Below, one piece after another: positions 1 to 6,648 of a stretch of 26,955 nucleotides of DNA. Below the pieces are notes generated by a model that did not search any database, was not told the DNA's origin, and saw only the letters and a program-made list of their open reading frames with translations. Source of the stretch: Fibrobacterota bacterium. Its GTDB lineage: Bacteria > Fibrobacterota > Chitinivibrionia > Chitinivibrionales > Chitinispirillaceae. The stretch's first letter is position 1. Each line of letters opens with the position of its first letter. Both the position numbers and the translations under genes were made by a program. The stretch spans positions 1-26,955 of the forward strand of contig JAEZKP010000108.1 in the NCBI GenBank assembly GCA_023436145.1, read 5' to 3'.

Positions 1-157
1 ATCTCATTTTTCTCCACCCTATCATTGCCCAAAAATCTATATTCCTATAAGTTCTTACCATTCTCTCATTCCAATCTCCCATTATTTTTCTGATGTTTTG
101 TTTCACTAAATAGCTGACTGCAGTTGAAATTAACTAATAATATTCCGAAGGGAAAAG

Positions 158-1699
158 ATGTTAGCCAAAGTTTATTCTATGGCAGTTTTGGGTATAGATG
201 CATTCCCGGTGGGTATCGAAGCTGATCTTAGCGAAATGCTTCCGGGGTTAACCATCGTGGGACTACCAGATGGAGCAGTAAGGGAATCGCGGGAACGGGT
301 GATGTCTGCCATTAAGAATTGCGGATTCGAATTTCCTATCCGCAAAGTGACCATAAACATGGCTCCTGCAGACATGAAAAAGGAAGGTAGCGGTTATGAT
401 CTTCCCATAGCCATAGGCTTATTGATTGCTTCCGGACAGGTAAAAAACATCCAACTGGACGATTTTATCATCTTGGGAGAATTGTCCTTGGATGGTTCTG
501 TAAAAGCGATTAAGGGAGCACTGGCCATGGCTATAAAGGCCAGAGAAATGGGTATAAAAAAGATGATAGTCCCTTTTGAAAACGCCATGGAAGCATCGGT
601 TGCCGAAGGGGTACAGATCTATCCGGTTCACACTTTGAATGAGGCTCTGGATTTTATCACTGGCGAATCAGATATAGAACCATTCACCACTGATCTTTCT
701 CAGCTTTTCAATCAGGCACGTCACTATGCCATAGATTTCAAAGATGTAAAGGGTCAGGATCATATAAAACGGGCATTGCTTGTAGCCGCAAGCGGAGGGC
801 ATAACATTCTAATGCTGGGACCTCCGGGTTCTGGAAAGACCATGCTGGCAAGAAGGTTACCGACAATTCTTCCGGACCTTTCACTTGACGAAGCATTGGA
901 GACCACCAAGATCCACTCCGTAGCAGGGCTTCTGGACAGCACTACACCGCTTCTGGCGATTCGTCCTTTCCGCTCCCCTCATCATACCATCTCCGATGCA
1001 GGTCTTATAGGAGGAGGTTCTTACCCCAGACCCGGTGAGGTAAGTCTCAGTCACCATGGGGTACTTTTTCTGGATGAGCTCCCGGAGTTCAGTAAAAATG
1101 TGCTGGAAAACCTGCGTCAGCCCCTGGAAGATGGAAAGGTGACAATCTCCAGGGCATTGATGTCTCTTTCTTATCCGGCAAGATTTATGCTGGCAGTGGC
1201 CTTAAATCCCTGTCCCTGTGGTTATTATACAGACACCAGGCACAAATGTTCCTGTAAACCGGAGCAGATACAGAAATATATGGCCAGAATATCGGGGCCG
1301 CTTCTGGACAGAATCGATATCCATGTGGAGGTTCCGGCATTAACCTACGATGAACTCTCAAAGAAAACTCCAGGTCAGGACAGTGCTTCTTTGCGGGAGA
1401 AGGTTTCAGCGGCCAGGGAGATTCAGCTGCGCAGGTTTAAATCCGATAAGAAGATGTTTTGTAATGCCCACATGGAATCCAGACACATAAGAAAATATTG
1501 TGAACTGACCGAGGATTGTCAGGGGCTTCTGAGAAATGCCATCGAAAAACTGGGGTTGTCTGCCAGGGCTTATGACCGCATATTGAAAGTGGCCAGAACC
1601 GTGGCAGATATCGAAGGTAAAGAGTGTATCGAAGCGGCTCATATTTCGGAGGCGATTCAGTACAGGAGTCTGGACAGGAAACTGTGGATGGGGAATTGA
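158..1699 (+). CDS. comM: YifB/ComM-family magnesium-chelatase-like AAA+ ATPase
   Basis: A 513-residue protein of the usual length for the family. ComM is a hexameric helicase that promotes branch migration when single-stranded DNA is integrated during natural transformation; many non-competent bacteria also carry it. Residues about 1-190 match the N-terminal ChlI/Lon-protease-like domain (starting MLAKVYSMAVLGIDAFPV). The Walker A motif GPPGSGKT is at 221-228, and Walker B (LFLDE) ends at 306-307. A cysteine cluster follows near 350-370 (NPCPCG, then CSC), then the typical SGPLLDRIDIHVEVP segment. The C-terminal helical lid (about 430-510) is complete. The ATG at 158 is preceded by AAGGGA about 4 bases upstream, which supports this start. 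It appears to be a single-gene unit; the next gene on this strand is the frameshifted remnant at 2317. The family assignment is firm. Whether this host is transformable cannot be told from the window. Confidence 0.96.
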   Translation: MLAKVYSMAVLGIDAFPVGIEADLSEMLPGLTIVGLPDGAVRESRERVMSAIKNCGFEFPIRKVTINMAPADMKKEGSGYDLPIAIGLLIASGQVKNIQLDDFIILGELSLDGSVKAIKGALAMAIKAREMGIKKMIVPFENAMEASVAEGVQIYPVHTLNEALDFITGESDIEPFTTDLSQLFNQARHYAIDFKDVKGQDHIKRALLVAASGGHNILMLGPPGSGKTMLARRLPTILPDLSLDEALETTKIHSVAGLLDSTTPLLAIRPFRSPHHTISDAGLIGGGSYPRPGEVSLSHHGVLFLDELPEFSKNVLENLRQPLEDGKVTISRALMSLSYPARFMLAVALNPCPCGYYTDTRHKCSCKPEQIQKYMARISGPLLDRIDIHVEVPALTYDELSKKTPGQDSASLREKVSAAREIQLRRFKSDKKMFCNAHMESRHIRKYCELTEDCQGLLRNAIEKLGLSARAYDRILKVARTVADIEGKECIEAAHISEAIQYRSLDRKLWMGN

Positions 1700-2316
1700 G
1701 TCAAACATCTTAGAGAATATGCAACAGGTGGAGTCTTCGAGCTCCTTTGCTCCTGACCATTGGACAGGTGATCGTAAGTGTTGAGTTTTGGATTCTGTGC
1801 TGAAACAGATAGTAGTCTGGGATCAGTTCCTAAAGGTAAGAGAAATAGAAGGGGCAAGATGTACCGGAGTAAAATTGCCCTAATTCTTCTATCTTAGCCA
1901 TATTAACGACCTTCTTTTTGCTTCGTTTGGATTGAATAAAATTATTTGAAATTGATTGTAATTACGATTTTAATGTAACTGCAAAAGCATACAGCTAATA
2001 AAAGCATCGTAACTTCCATGATTTTACTTCCTTTCTATAGTGATGTGAATTTAACAGATCATATAAAAAATGATCTTTTGATTCCCCGAAGTTGGTGCAC
2101 TTTTCTGTAAAGACTATACTTCTGGACGAATGATGGCTCCAGAGTTAAAAGTTCTGGGGCTATTATTTACATATATATAAAATATAGTTGTCAAGATAAA
2201 AACTTGCTTTTTTCAACAGATTGGTTTTTAGATCGGATTGAAGTGGGGATGCAGCTGTTTCGGTCGAAAATGACTTCTTTTACCGAATTTTAAAATTCCT
2301 ATAGAAAAATGACAAA
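1700..2316. other. Intergenic region without a recognisable gene
   Basis: About 620 bases between comM and the remnant at 2317. Both strands carry frequent stops, and I see no RNA gene or insertion-sequence end. The content becomes very AT-rich towards the right (an ATATATATAAAATATA-like tract around 2170-2185). The only structured element noticed is the short hairpin at 2056-2076, listed separately. Confidence 0.6.
2056..2079 (+). terminator. Weak AT-rich hairpin, possible terminator
   Basis: Perfect 7-bp arms AGATCAT (2056-2062) and ATGATCT (2070-2076) flank a 7-base loop ATAAAAA and are followed by TTT. It could end transcription from comM or from the opposite strand. The stem is AT-rich, the T-run is short, and it lies about 350 bases from the comM stop, so this is tentative. 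Confidence 0.22.
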
Positions 2317-2569
2317 ATGAAGCCTGATGGTTACCATACAATCTGTCGGGTTTGTGGAAAGAACACCACTGAAAAATGGAAAAAAGATCATTCAGAAGAA
2401 GTAAAAGAGTACAAAAAGGAGTGGAAATCAGAGTTCCAGATTACAAGTTTGAGTACTACTGGAATAATCGTGAGAAGATGCTGGAGATGAGAAACAGTCC
2501 AGATATAAAGAGTATTTTTTGGGCAAATTTAGAATCGATACTGGAAAGATCAAAAGCTTATTATCATAA
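2317..2569 (+). pseudogene. Frameshifted small zinc-finger-type protein, truncated at the restriction cassette
   Basis: From the ATG at 2317 one frame reads MKPDGYHTICRVCGKNTTEK and continues as a lysine/glutamate-rich helix (KWKKDHSEEVKEYKKEWKSEF). It then runs into unlikely sequence and a stop near 2487. At about the same place another frame becomes protein-like (residues such as FEYYWNNREKMLEMRNSPD and KSIFWANLESILERSKAYYH). It continues to the point where the endonuclease gene ends on the other strand. The simplest reading is one gene with a frameshift near 2440. A CxxC knuckle followed by repeated helical K/E-rich segments is typical of small HNH-like or zinc-ribbon phage and mobile-element proteins, which is only a resemblance. 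Any original 3' end is missing, consistent with cassette insertion or rearrangement here. Confidence 0.4.
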
Positions 2570-3157
2570 TAATGCTCTGCCGTCAGTACCTTTAGGAATT
2601 AATGGTACATCACATGATGTACTATCATGTTCTATTTCGAATATTCCAAGGATGCCATTTTTAATATTTAATGATTTCCAAACCGTAAAATAGGGCTGAA
2701 TTTCACTGAAGTTTCCTACGCGATCTGTTAAATATCTGTAAAGTGATCTGGATGGAAGAATAAGAATCCCACCGATTAACACATTTGAAAGCATTCCAAC
2801 TGCCATTTTATTGAGAGCTCTATGACTTGATGAGATATTCCCTGTTTCCCATTCAATTGCGAAGAATTTATTCCCGATTCCTAATAAAGCGTCTATTGGA
2901 CCGGCGCTATTCTCAGATGTAATACTGATTCTCTTTTCTAAAATCCAGCCTTGCTGTTGTAGATATTTCATGCATTTTTCTTTAATCGGTTTTACACCAT
3001 TTCCTTTAGGGGTGGGGTTAATAAAAAAGCTCGAACTATTTTCCGGCCAGGTTACCAGATTGATAGCTCTTCTAATGTATTGGAGTATCATACTCAATTC
3101 TTGCGATTTTGAGAAGGCACCTTTTTTGATAATAAATTCTTCCTTAACAATTTTCAT
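2564..3157 (-). CDS. BamHI-like type II restriction endonuclease
   Basis: A 197-residue protein that I align by memory to BamHI (213 residues). The catalytic metal-binding set is present: Asp89 in GPIDALLG, and Glu102 and Glu104 in FAIEWETGN. These correspond to BamHI Asp94, Glu111 and Glu113. The residues that read GGATCC in the BamHI structure are also kept, with a constant 9-residue offset: Asn107, Ser109 and Arg113 (GNISSSHR), and Asp145/Arg146 (YLTDR). The C-terminal VPLIPKGTDG block with Asp192 is present. The protein then stops four residues later (RALL), so it lacks most of the terminal helix of BamHI. Its start overlaps the stop of the upstream controller gene by one base (TAATG), implying translational coupling. 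It cleaves unmodified DNA in the cytoplasm; the predicted site is GGATCC. Activity with the short tail is untested. Confidence 0.93.
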   Translation of the reverse strand: MKIVKEEFIIKKGAFSKSQELSMILQYIRRAINLVTWPENSSSFFINPTPKGNGVKPIKEKCMKYLQQQGWILEKRISITSENSAGPIDALLGIGNKFFAIEWETGNISSSHRALNKMAVGMLSNVLIGGILILPSRSLYRYLTDRVGNFSEIQPYFTVWKSLNIKNGILGIFEIEHDSTSCDVPLIPKGTDGRALL

Positions 3158-3384
3158 TAGCTTCTTTTTTCTATCTCTTGAATAAGCATGGATGGTGTGA
3201 TATCTAAGGCTTTAGCGATTTTAAAAAGAGTTGAAATTGTAGGTTGTCTTAATCCACGTTCAAGCAAGGATATATATGTCCTATCTAAACCGCACTCAAG
3301 AGCTAATTTCTCTTGTGAAATGCCTTTTTTGTTCCTGAATTCACGTAGTACTATACTAAACTCTGATTCTGGTGAGTTGTTCAT
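3157..3384 (-). CDS. Controller (C) protein of the restriction-modification system, Xre-type HTH
   Basis: A 75-residue protein that is almost entirely one helix-turn-helix domain (about residues 8-65; KKGISQEKLALECGLDRTYI, then the recognition-helix end ISLLERG). It has the length and pattern of C proteins such as C.BamHI. These dimeric regulators activate their own promoter and the endonuclease gene, delaying endonuclease until the methylase has protected the host DNA. It is transcribed with the endonuclease and overlaps it by one base. No Shine-Dalgarno sequence precedes the ATG; the upstream bases are TTATCTTTTTTCA. A TATTAT box lies about 10 bases upstream, so the transcript is probably leaderless, as reported for several C genes. 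The layout M divergent from C-R is the same as in the BamHI system. Confidence 0.9.
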   Translation of the reverse strand: MNNSPESEFSIVLREFRNKKGISQEKLALECGLDRTYISLLERGLRQPTISTLFKIAKALDITPSMLIQEIEKRS

Positions 3385-3393
3385 TGAAAAAAG

Positions 3394-3432
3394 ATAATAA
3401 AATTTAAACCGCTTAAACTACTGACTATAGTC
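3394..3432 (-). promoter_or_regulatory. C/R promoter with C-box operator
   Basis: The 115-base divergent gap holds a perfect palindrome GACTATAGTC at 3423-3432, matching the GACT...AGTC core of known C-boxes. On the minus strand a TATTAT -10 candidate lies at 3399-3394, placing transcription start at or next to the C-gene ATG (3384). The palindrome centre is then about 42 bases upstream of the start, the classic position for activation over a weak -35. A second, poorer palindrome, TTTAA-ACCGC-TTAAA (3403-3417), lies between the boxes and could be the low-affinity repressing site. The palindrome is seen directly; the promoter geometry is inferred. Confidence 0.6.
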
Positions 3433-3499
3433 TGAAATTAAATGGAATCTTAAATGTGATTAATTTATTTTTATCTTTATTTTTTACTGAAAGGCAGAG

Positions 3500-4717
3500 A
3501 TGGAAAACAATCTATTTCAGATATTAGGTATAAGAAACAGCAGTGATTCAAAAAAAATTGCTGAAGAGATTGGTGTAGAGAATGAGTATTTAAGGTATTT
3601 GAATGAAAACCGGCTTTTACCTACTGGTACTGTTCTGGAGAAAATATGTAAGAAAGCCAATATTGACGAAACAGTCTTGAAACTTATGTTGGGAATAATC
3701 GATCAAACGGTTATTGAGCTGCTTATAAAAAATGCGAAATCAATTTCCAGTATGGTAACATCCGGGAAATTGAATAAAGAAATTAAGAATGTAATGGAAC
3801 CGGTTATGAGTACACCATTAGGGAAATTGTACTGTGGTGATTGTATCGATTTACTTTCTACAATGCCAGATGAAACGGTTGATTTAGTTTTTGCTGATCC
3901 ACCCTTTAATTTAAATAAGTTATATCCTTCAAAAATAGACGATAACTTAAAGTCTGAAAAGTATCTTCAATGGTGTGAACAATGGCTGCATGAATGTTGC
4001 AGGGTTCTAAAATACGGTGGCAGTCTTTTTACATGGAATCTTCCAAAATGGAATACCTACATTTCCACTTTTCTGAACCATCGCTTAACATTCCGACATT
4101 GGATCAGTGTCGATATCAAATATAGTCTTCCAATTCAATCGAGATTATATCCCTCACATTATAGCTTACTTTACTACTGTAAAGGTGAAAAGCCTTCAAA
4201 ATTTCATCCGGACAGATTACCAATGGAAGTTTGTCCAAAATGCGCAGATGATCTGGTTGATTATGGTGGTTACAAAGATAAAATGAACCCGATGGGGGTT
4301 AATCTCAGTGATGTCTGGTATGATATACCTCCTGTCAGGCATTCTAAATATAAAGCCAGAAAAGATGCCAATGAATTATCCATAAAACTTCTTGATCGGA
4401 TTATAGAGCTGTCAACTGATGAGGGCGATTTGGTATTTGATCCATTTGGTGGATCTGGAACGACTTATATTGTGTCTGAAATAAAAAAAAGAAAGTGGAT
4501 TGGCATTGAGATTGGTCCGGTTGACGATATCGTTAAGCGATTTGAAGCTATAAACGAAGAACGTGAATATCTTAATTCGTTCCGGGAGAACCTCAATACT
4601 CTGTTTACTGCTGACACACTTAAGAAAAGGATCTCTAAGAAACTATGGACGTGTGAATCAGTCCGGGAACGAAAAAACAAAAAGGATTCTGATATTCAAA
4701 TTGGATTATTTTCATAA
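3500..4717 (+). CDS. BamHI-type DNA methyltransferase (probable N4-cytosine, beta-order)
   Basis: A 405-residue S-adenosylmethionine-dependent methyltransferase, close to the length of M.BamHI. The catalytic motif IV DPPFN is at 133-137 (VFADPPFN). The SAM-binding motif I, FDPFGGSGTT, is at 313-322, after the catalytic motif, so the order is that of the beta class. A CPKC pair at 245-248 lies in the variable, probably target-recognition, region. The first ~75 residues form a helix-turn-helix-like domain (SKKIAEEIGVENEYLRYLNE), which may bind DNA or regulate its own gene. DPPFN alone does not separate N6-adenine from N4-cytosine enzymes; N4-cytosine on GGATCC is inferred from the partner endonuclease. 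A GAAAGG ribosome site lies 5 bases before the ATG. It is divergent from the C and R genes and shares the control region with them. Confidence 0.92.
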   Translation: MENNLFQILGIRNSSDSKKIAEEIGVENEYLRYLNENRLLPTGTVLEKICKKANIDETVLKLMLGIIDQTVIELLIKNAKSISSMVTSGKLNKEIKNVMEPVMSTPLGKLYCGDCIDLLSTMPDETVDLVFADPPFNLNKLYPSKIDDNLKSEKYLQWCEQWLHECCRVLKYGGSLFTWNLPKWNTYISTFLNHRLTFRHWISVDIKYSLPIQSRLYPSHYSLLYYCKGEKPSKFHPDRLPMEVCPKCADDLVDYGGYKDKMNPMGVNLSDVWYDIPPVRHSKYKARKDANELSIKLLDRIIELSTDEGDLVFDPFGGSGTTYIVSEIKKRKWIGIEIGPVDDIVKRFEAINEEREYLNSFRENLNTLFTADTLKKRISKKLWTCESVRERKNKKDSDIQIGLFS

Positions 4718-4830
4718 AAATGATATAAATTCAACTGCTTTTTTGATTATCAGGGAACCAATCAAGTATACTTTTTTTTGCCATGACAAGGTGATTTATC
4801 GATTATACCCTTATAGGAGCAAACCCAAAA

Positions 4831-5106
4831 TCAGAAGTTAGCCGAAATTCTCAATCCCACACCATCTTTATGGGTAACCGTTGGAGAAATTGATAATGTC
4901 ATGTTGGACAAGTTGGCATGTCTATACGAGTTGTGCTCAACGAAACGTTGCGAGTTAACTATTGTCATTATGTTAAAGACTTCACTTCCGGCAAAAGCCC
5001 ATAAAAATGCAGGTTCAGAGTAATTAATTGCTCCAGCACAGGCAATTAAATTTAAAGCCATGGCAGTGCTGAAATAATACCATCCCCTAGGTTTTCCAAT
5101 TTTTAA
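4831..5106 (-). pseudogene. 3' remnant of a probable outer-membrane or membrane-associated protein gene
   Basis: The reading frame is protein-like well upstream of its first ATG (5061): codons from 5106 read LKIGKPRGWYYFSTA before MALNLIACAGA. A stop codon (TAG, 5109-5107) precedes it with no usable start. The body has a hydrophobic segment (FLWAFAGSEVFNIMTIVNSQ), and the end reads as alternating beta strands, SISPTVTHKDGVGLRISANF. Ending on a C-terminal Phe is the signature of outer-membrane beta-barrel ends. The simplest reading is the 3' part of a decayed gene. No neighbouring fragment supplies the missing N-terminus. The family is not identified. Confidence 0.4.
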
Positions 5107-5265
5107 CTAAAATGAGCTCTCTTTAATCTGTCTCAACAGGATATCCAGGGTGATACTAATAATATCAAACTAATTTATAAATGTATTAGAGAAGTGGTAA
5201 TTGCTGGCAAAACTCATAATCTCTTCTCTTTGAGAAAAAAGGGGAGCATAGATAAGAAACATTCC

Positions 5266-5673
5266 TTATTTTTTAATGTTGACGATTTCCCTGAAGATCG
5301 ATTCCTGCCGTTTTTCATCCGGTCCGGTTTGAAGCTCAAAGATGTATTTGCCTTTTGGAACATTGGTCAGGATTCCTTCCACTCCATAAAGAATCTGTTC
5401 ATCGGAAGTGCAAACTTGTGGATCCGATGAAGTCCGCTGCACCAGCAAAATGTTTGATTTCAGTTTAAAATTGTATGAAAAATCACTACAGGCATCATCA
5501 ACATAGAATAATCGGAATTTTACGGAATCAGCAGAGGCTGTGACCTCGGAATTCTCGGCATTTTCCGGGTGAAGAACGGTGCAGGAGAAACCGATAGAGT
5601 CGGACTGAGCAAAACATGCAGAAAAAAAAGAGGATAAAGTGAAAAAGAGAGTTAAATGAAGCATAATCCGCAT
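5266..5673 (-). CDS. Small secreted or lipoprotein-like protein of unknown function
   Basis: A 135-residue protein beginning with a clear signal peptide (MRIMLHLTLFFTLSSFFSAC). Cleavage could be type I after Ala22 (CFA|QSDS). Alternatively it could be a lipoprotein with Cys20 as anchor, though Phe at -3 makes a weak lipobox. The mature part looks like a single beta-rich domain with Cys31, Cys62 and Cys88 and short strands (VKFRLFYVDD, NILLVQR, KYIFELQTG). The start is well supported by a strong GGGAGGT ribosome site (5684-5678) 5 bases before the ATG. No family is recognised. It stands alone on this strand, with an AT-rich spacer on each side, and nothing links it functionally to the toxin locus that starts about 1 kb away in the opposite direction. 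Confidence 0.72.
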   Translation of the reverse strand: MRIMLHLTLFFTLSSFFSACFAQSDSIGFSCTVLHPENAENSEVTASADSVKFRLFYVDDACSDFSYNFKLKSNILLVQRTSSDPQVCTSDEQILYGVEGILTNVPKGKYIFELQTGPDEKRQESIFREIVNIKK

Positions 5674-6648
5674 AGAAACCTCCCACTAGAGAAAACATGA
5701 CTTTTATAGAACTGGAAATATAAATAAACTCTGGATCTGAGAGGGACCAAATAAATCGGTTGCATCATTTTGGGAAAAACGACAGTGACTATATCACAAG
5801 AAATTCAGTCTTGCATTACTATTCCATAGATATAAGATTCTGTTTTCACAGTTAATTCAGAATCAGTCCTGAAAAGTGCATCTATTGCTGTTGTAAATAC
5901 CTTTAATTCCAGTTATTTATGTATCTGGAAAAAAGAGAACCAGATTACCTTGTAATCTTCGTCAGTCGGTTTTCAGAAATTAAAGGTCATGCAAAAGTCC
6001 GGTAAATGTTTTTATATATGAGTAACCCTTAAAAGGAAAAAGATTATTTTGAAAAAAAATTTGCATTTACCTTCAACAAACATTTATTATTGTTTATCAG
6101 GGAATGAGAAAAGCTTCACTAAGAATCATTCACCGATTATTAACAGCTTCTAATATTATTGTTGAGTAACATATAGTGTTAAATGAACACATTGTTTTCA
6201 GCTTGTTACTTTGCCATTATGACGAACCAGTAAAAGAACTGATTGGTAAAGTAAACCTGCTGGCGTTTTTGCAATGTGAAAAACCTATAGTATTATACTT
6301 TTTTAAGTTTAAGGGTCTTTTTCAGCAAACCAGGTCTGCATGCATGGGTTTCTGACACATGTATTATAGTATATAGAACTGGTGTACTTGTTATGTAAAA
6401 ACAAAGCATAACGGTTACCAGCTAAAAGCTCAGATTTGCCTGAAATACGTTTCACTAATTATTGTTTTTGGAAATTAAAATCCGAAAAAGAGTCTATAAT
6501 CCTTTTTCTTAAGTTGCGGAAACAGGATTCGACTAGTTTAGCAGATTATGATGAATCGAAAAGTTGACTGAAACATAACGGTAGACTTATTAATGACATG
6601 ATCACCAAAATAAACAGGTTGAAGAACTATTGAAGGGAGTAAATTGCC
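5674..6648. other. Long AT-rich leader between the secreted-protein gene and the toxin operon
   Basis: About 975 bases with stops in all frames and no peptide that looks coding. There is no clear RNA gene and no strong hairpin followed by a T-run. It is long for a spacer between divergent genes, so it may hold regulatory sites for the toxin operon. The only specific candidates are the promoter at 6564-6593 and the ribosome site (AAGGGAG, 6633-6639) before the TcA start. Confidence 0.6.
6564..6593 (+). promoter_or_regulatory. Candidate sigma-70-type promoter of the Tc toxin operon
   Basis: TTGACT (6564-6569), an 18-base spacer and TATTAA (6588-6593) lie about 55 bases before the TcA start codon. 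In such AT-rich DNA a match of this quality can arise by chance. Position and strand fit the operon. Confidence 0.35.

Noticed and set aside
1734..1749. GGAG...CTCC hairpin just after comM as a terminator
   Set aside because: The stem is only four pairs with a mismatch beyond, and no T-run follows.
2376..2693. A 105-codon plus-strand frame starting MEKRSFRRSKR
   Set aside because: Its first part is likely the wrong frame of the remnant at 2317, and its last ~40 codons lie antisense to the well-supported endonuclease. Only the middle (about 2440-2569) looks like protein, and that is included in the pseudogene call.
4563..4841. A plus-strand frame overlapping the end of the methyltransferase gene
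   Set aside because: Most of it overlaps the methyltransferase in another frame, and the remainder has no protein-like pattern or ribosome site.
5266..5673. Possibility that the small secreted protein is part of the toxin system, for example as a secretion aid
   Set aside because: It is on the opposite strand, nearly 1 kb away, with no recognisable family. Nothing in the sequence links it to the Tc genes.
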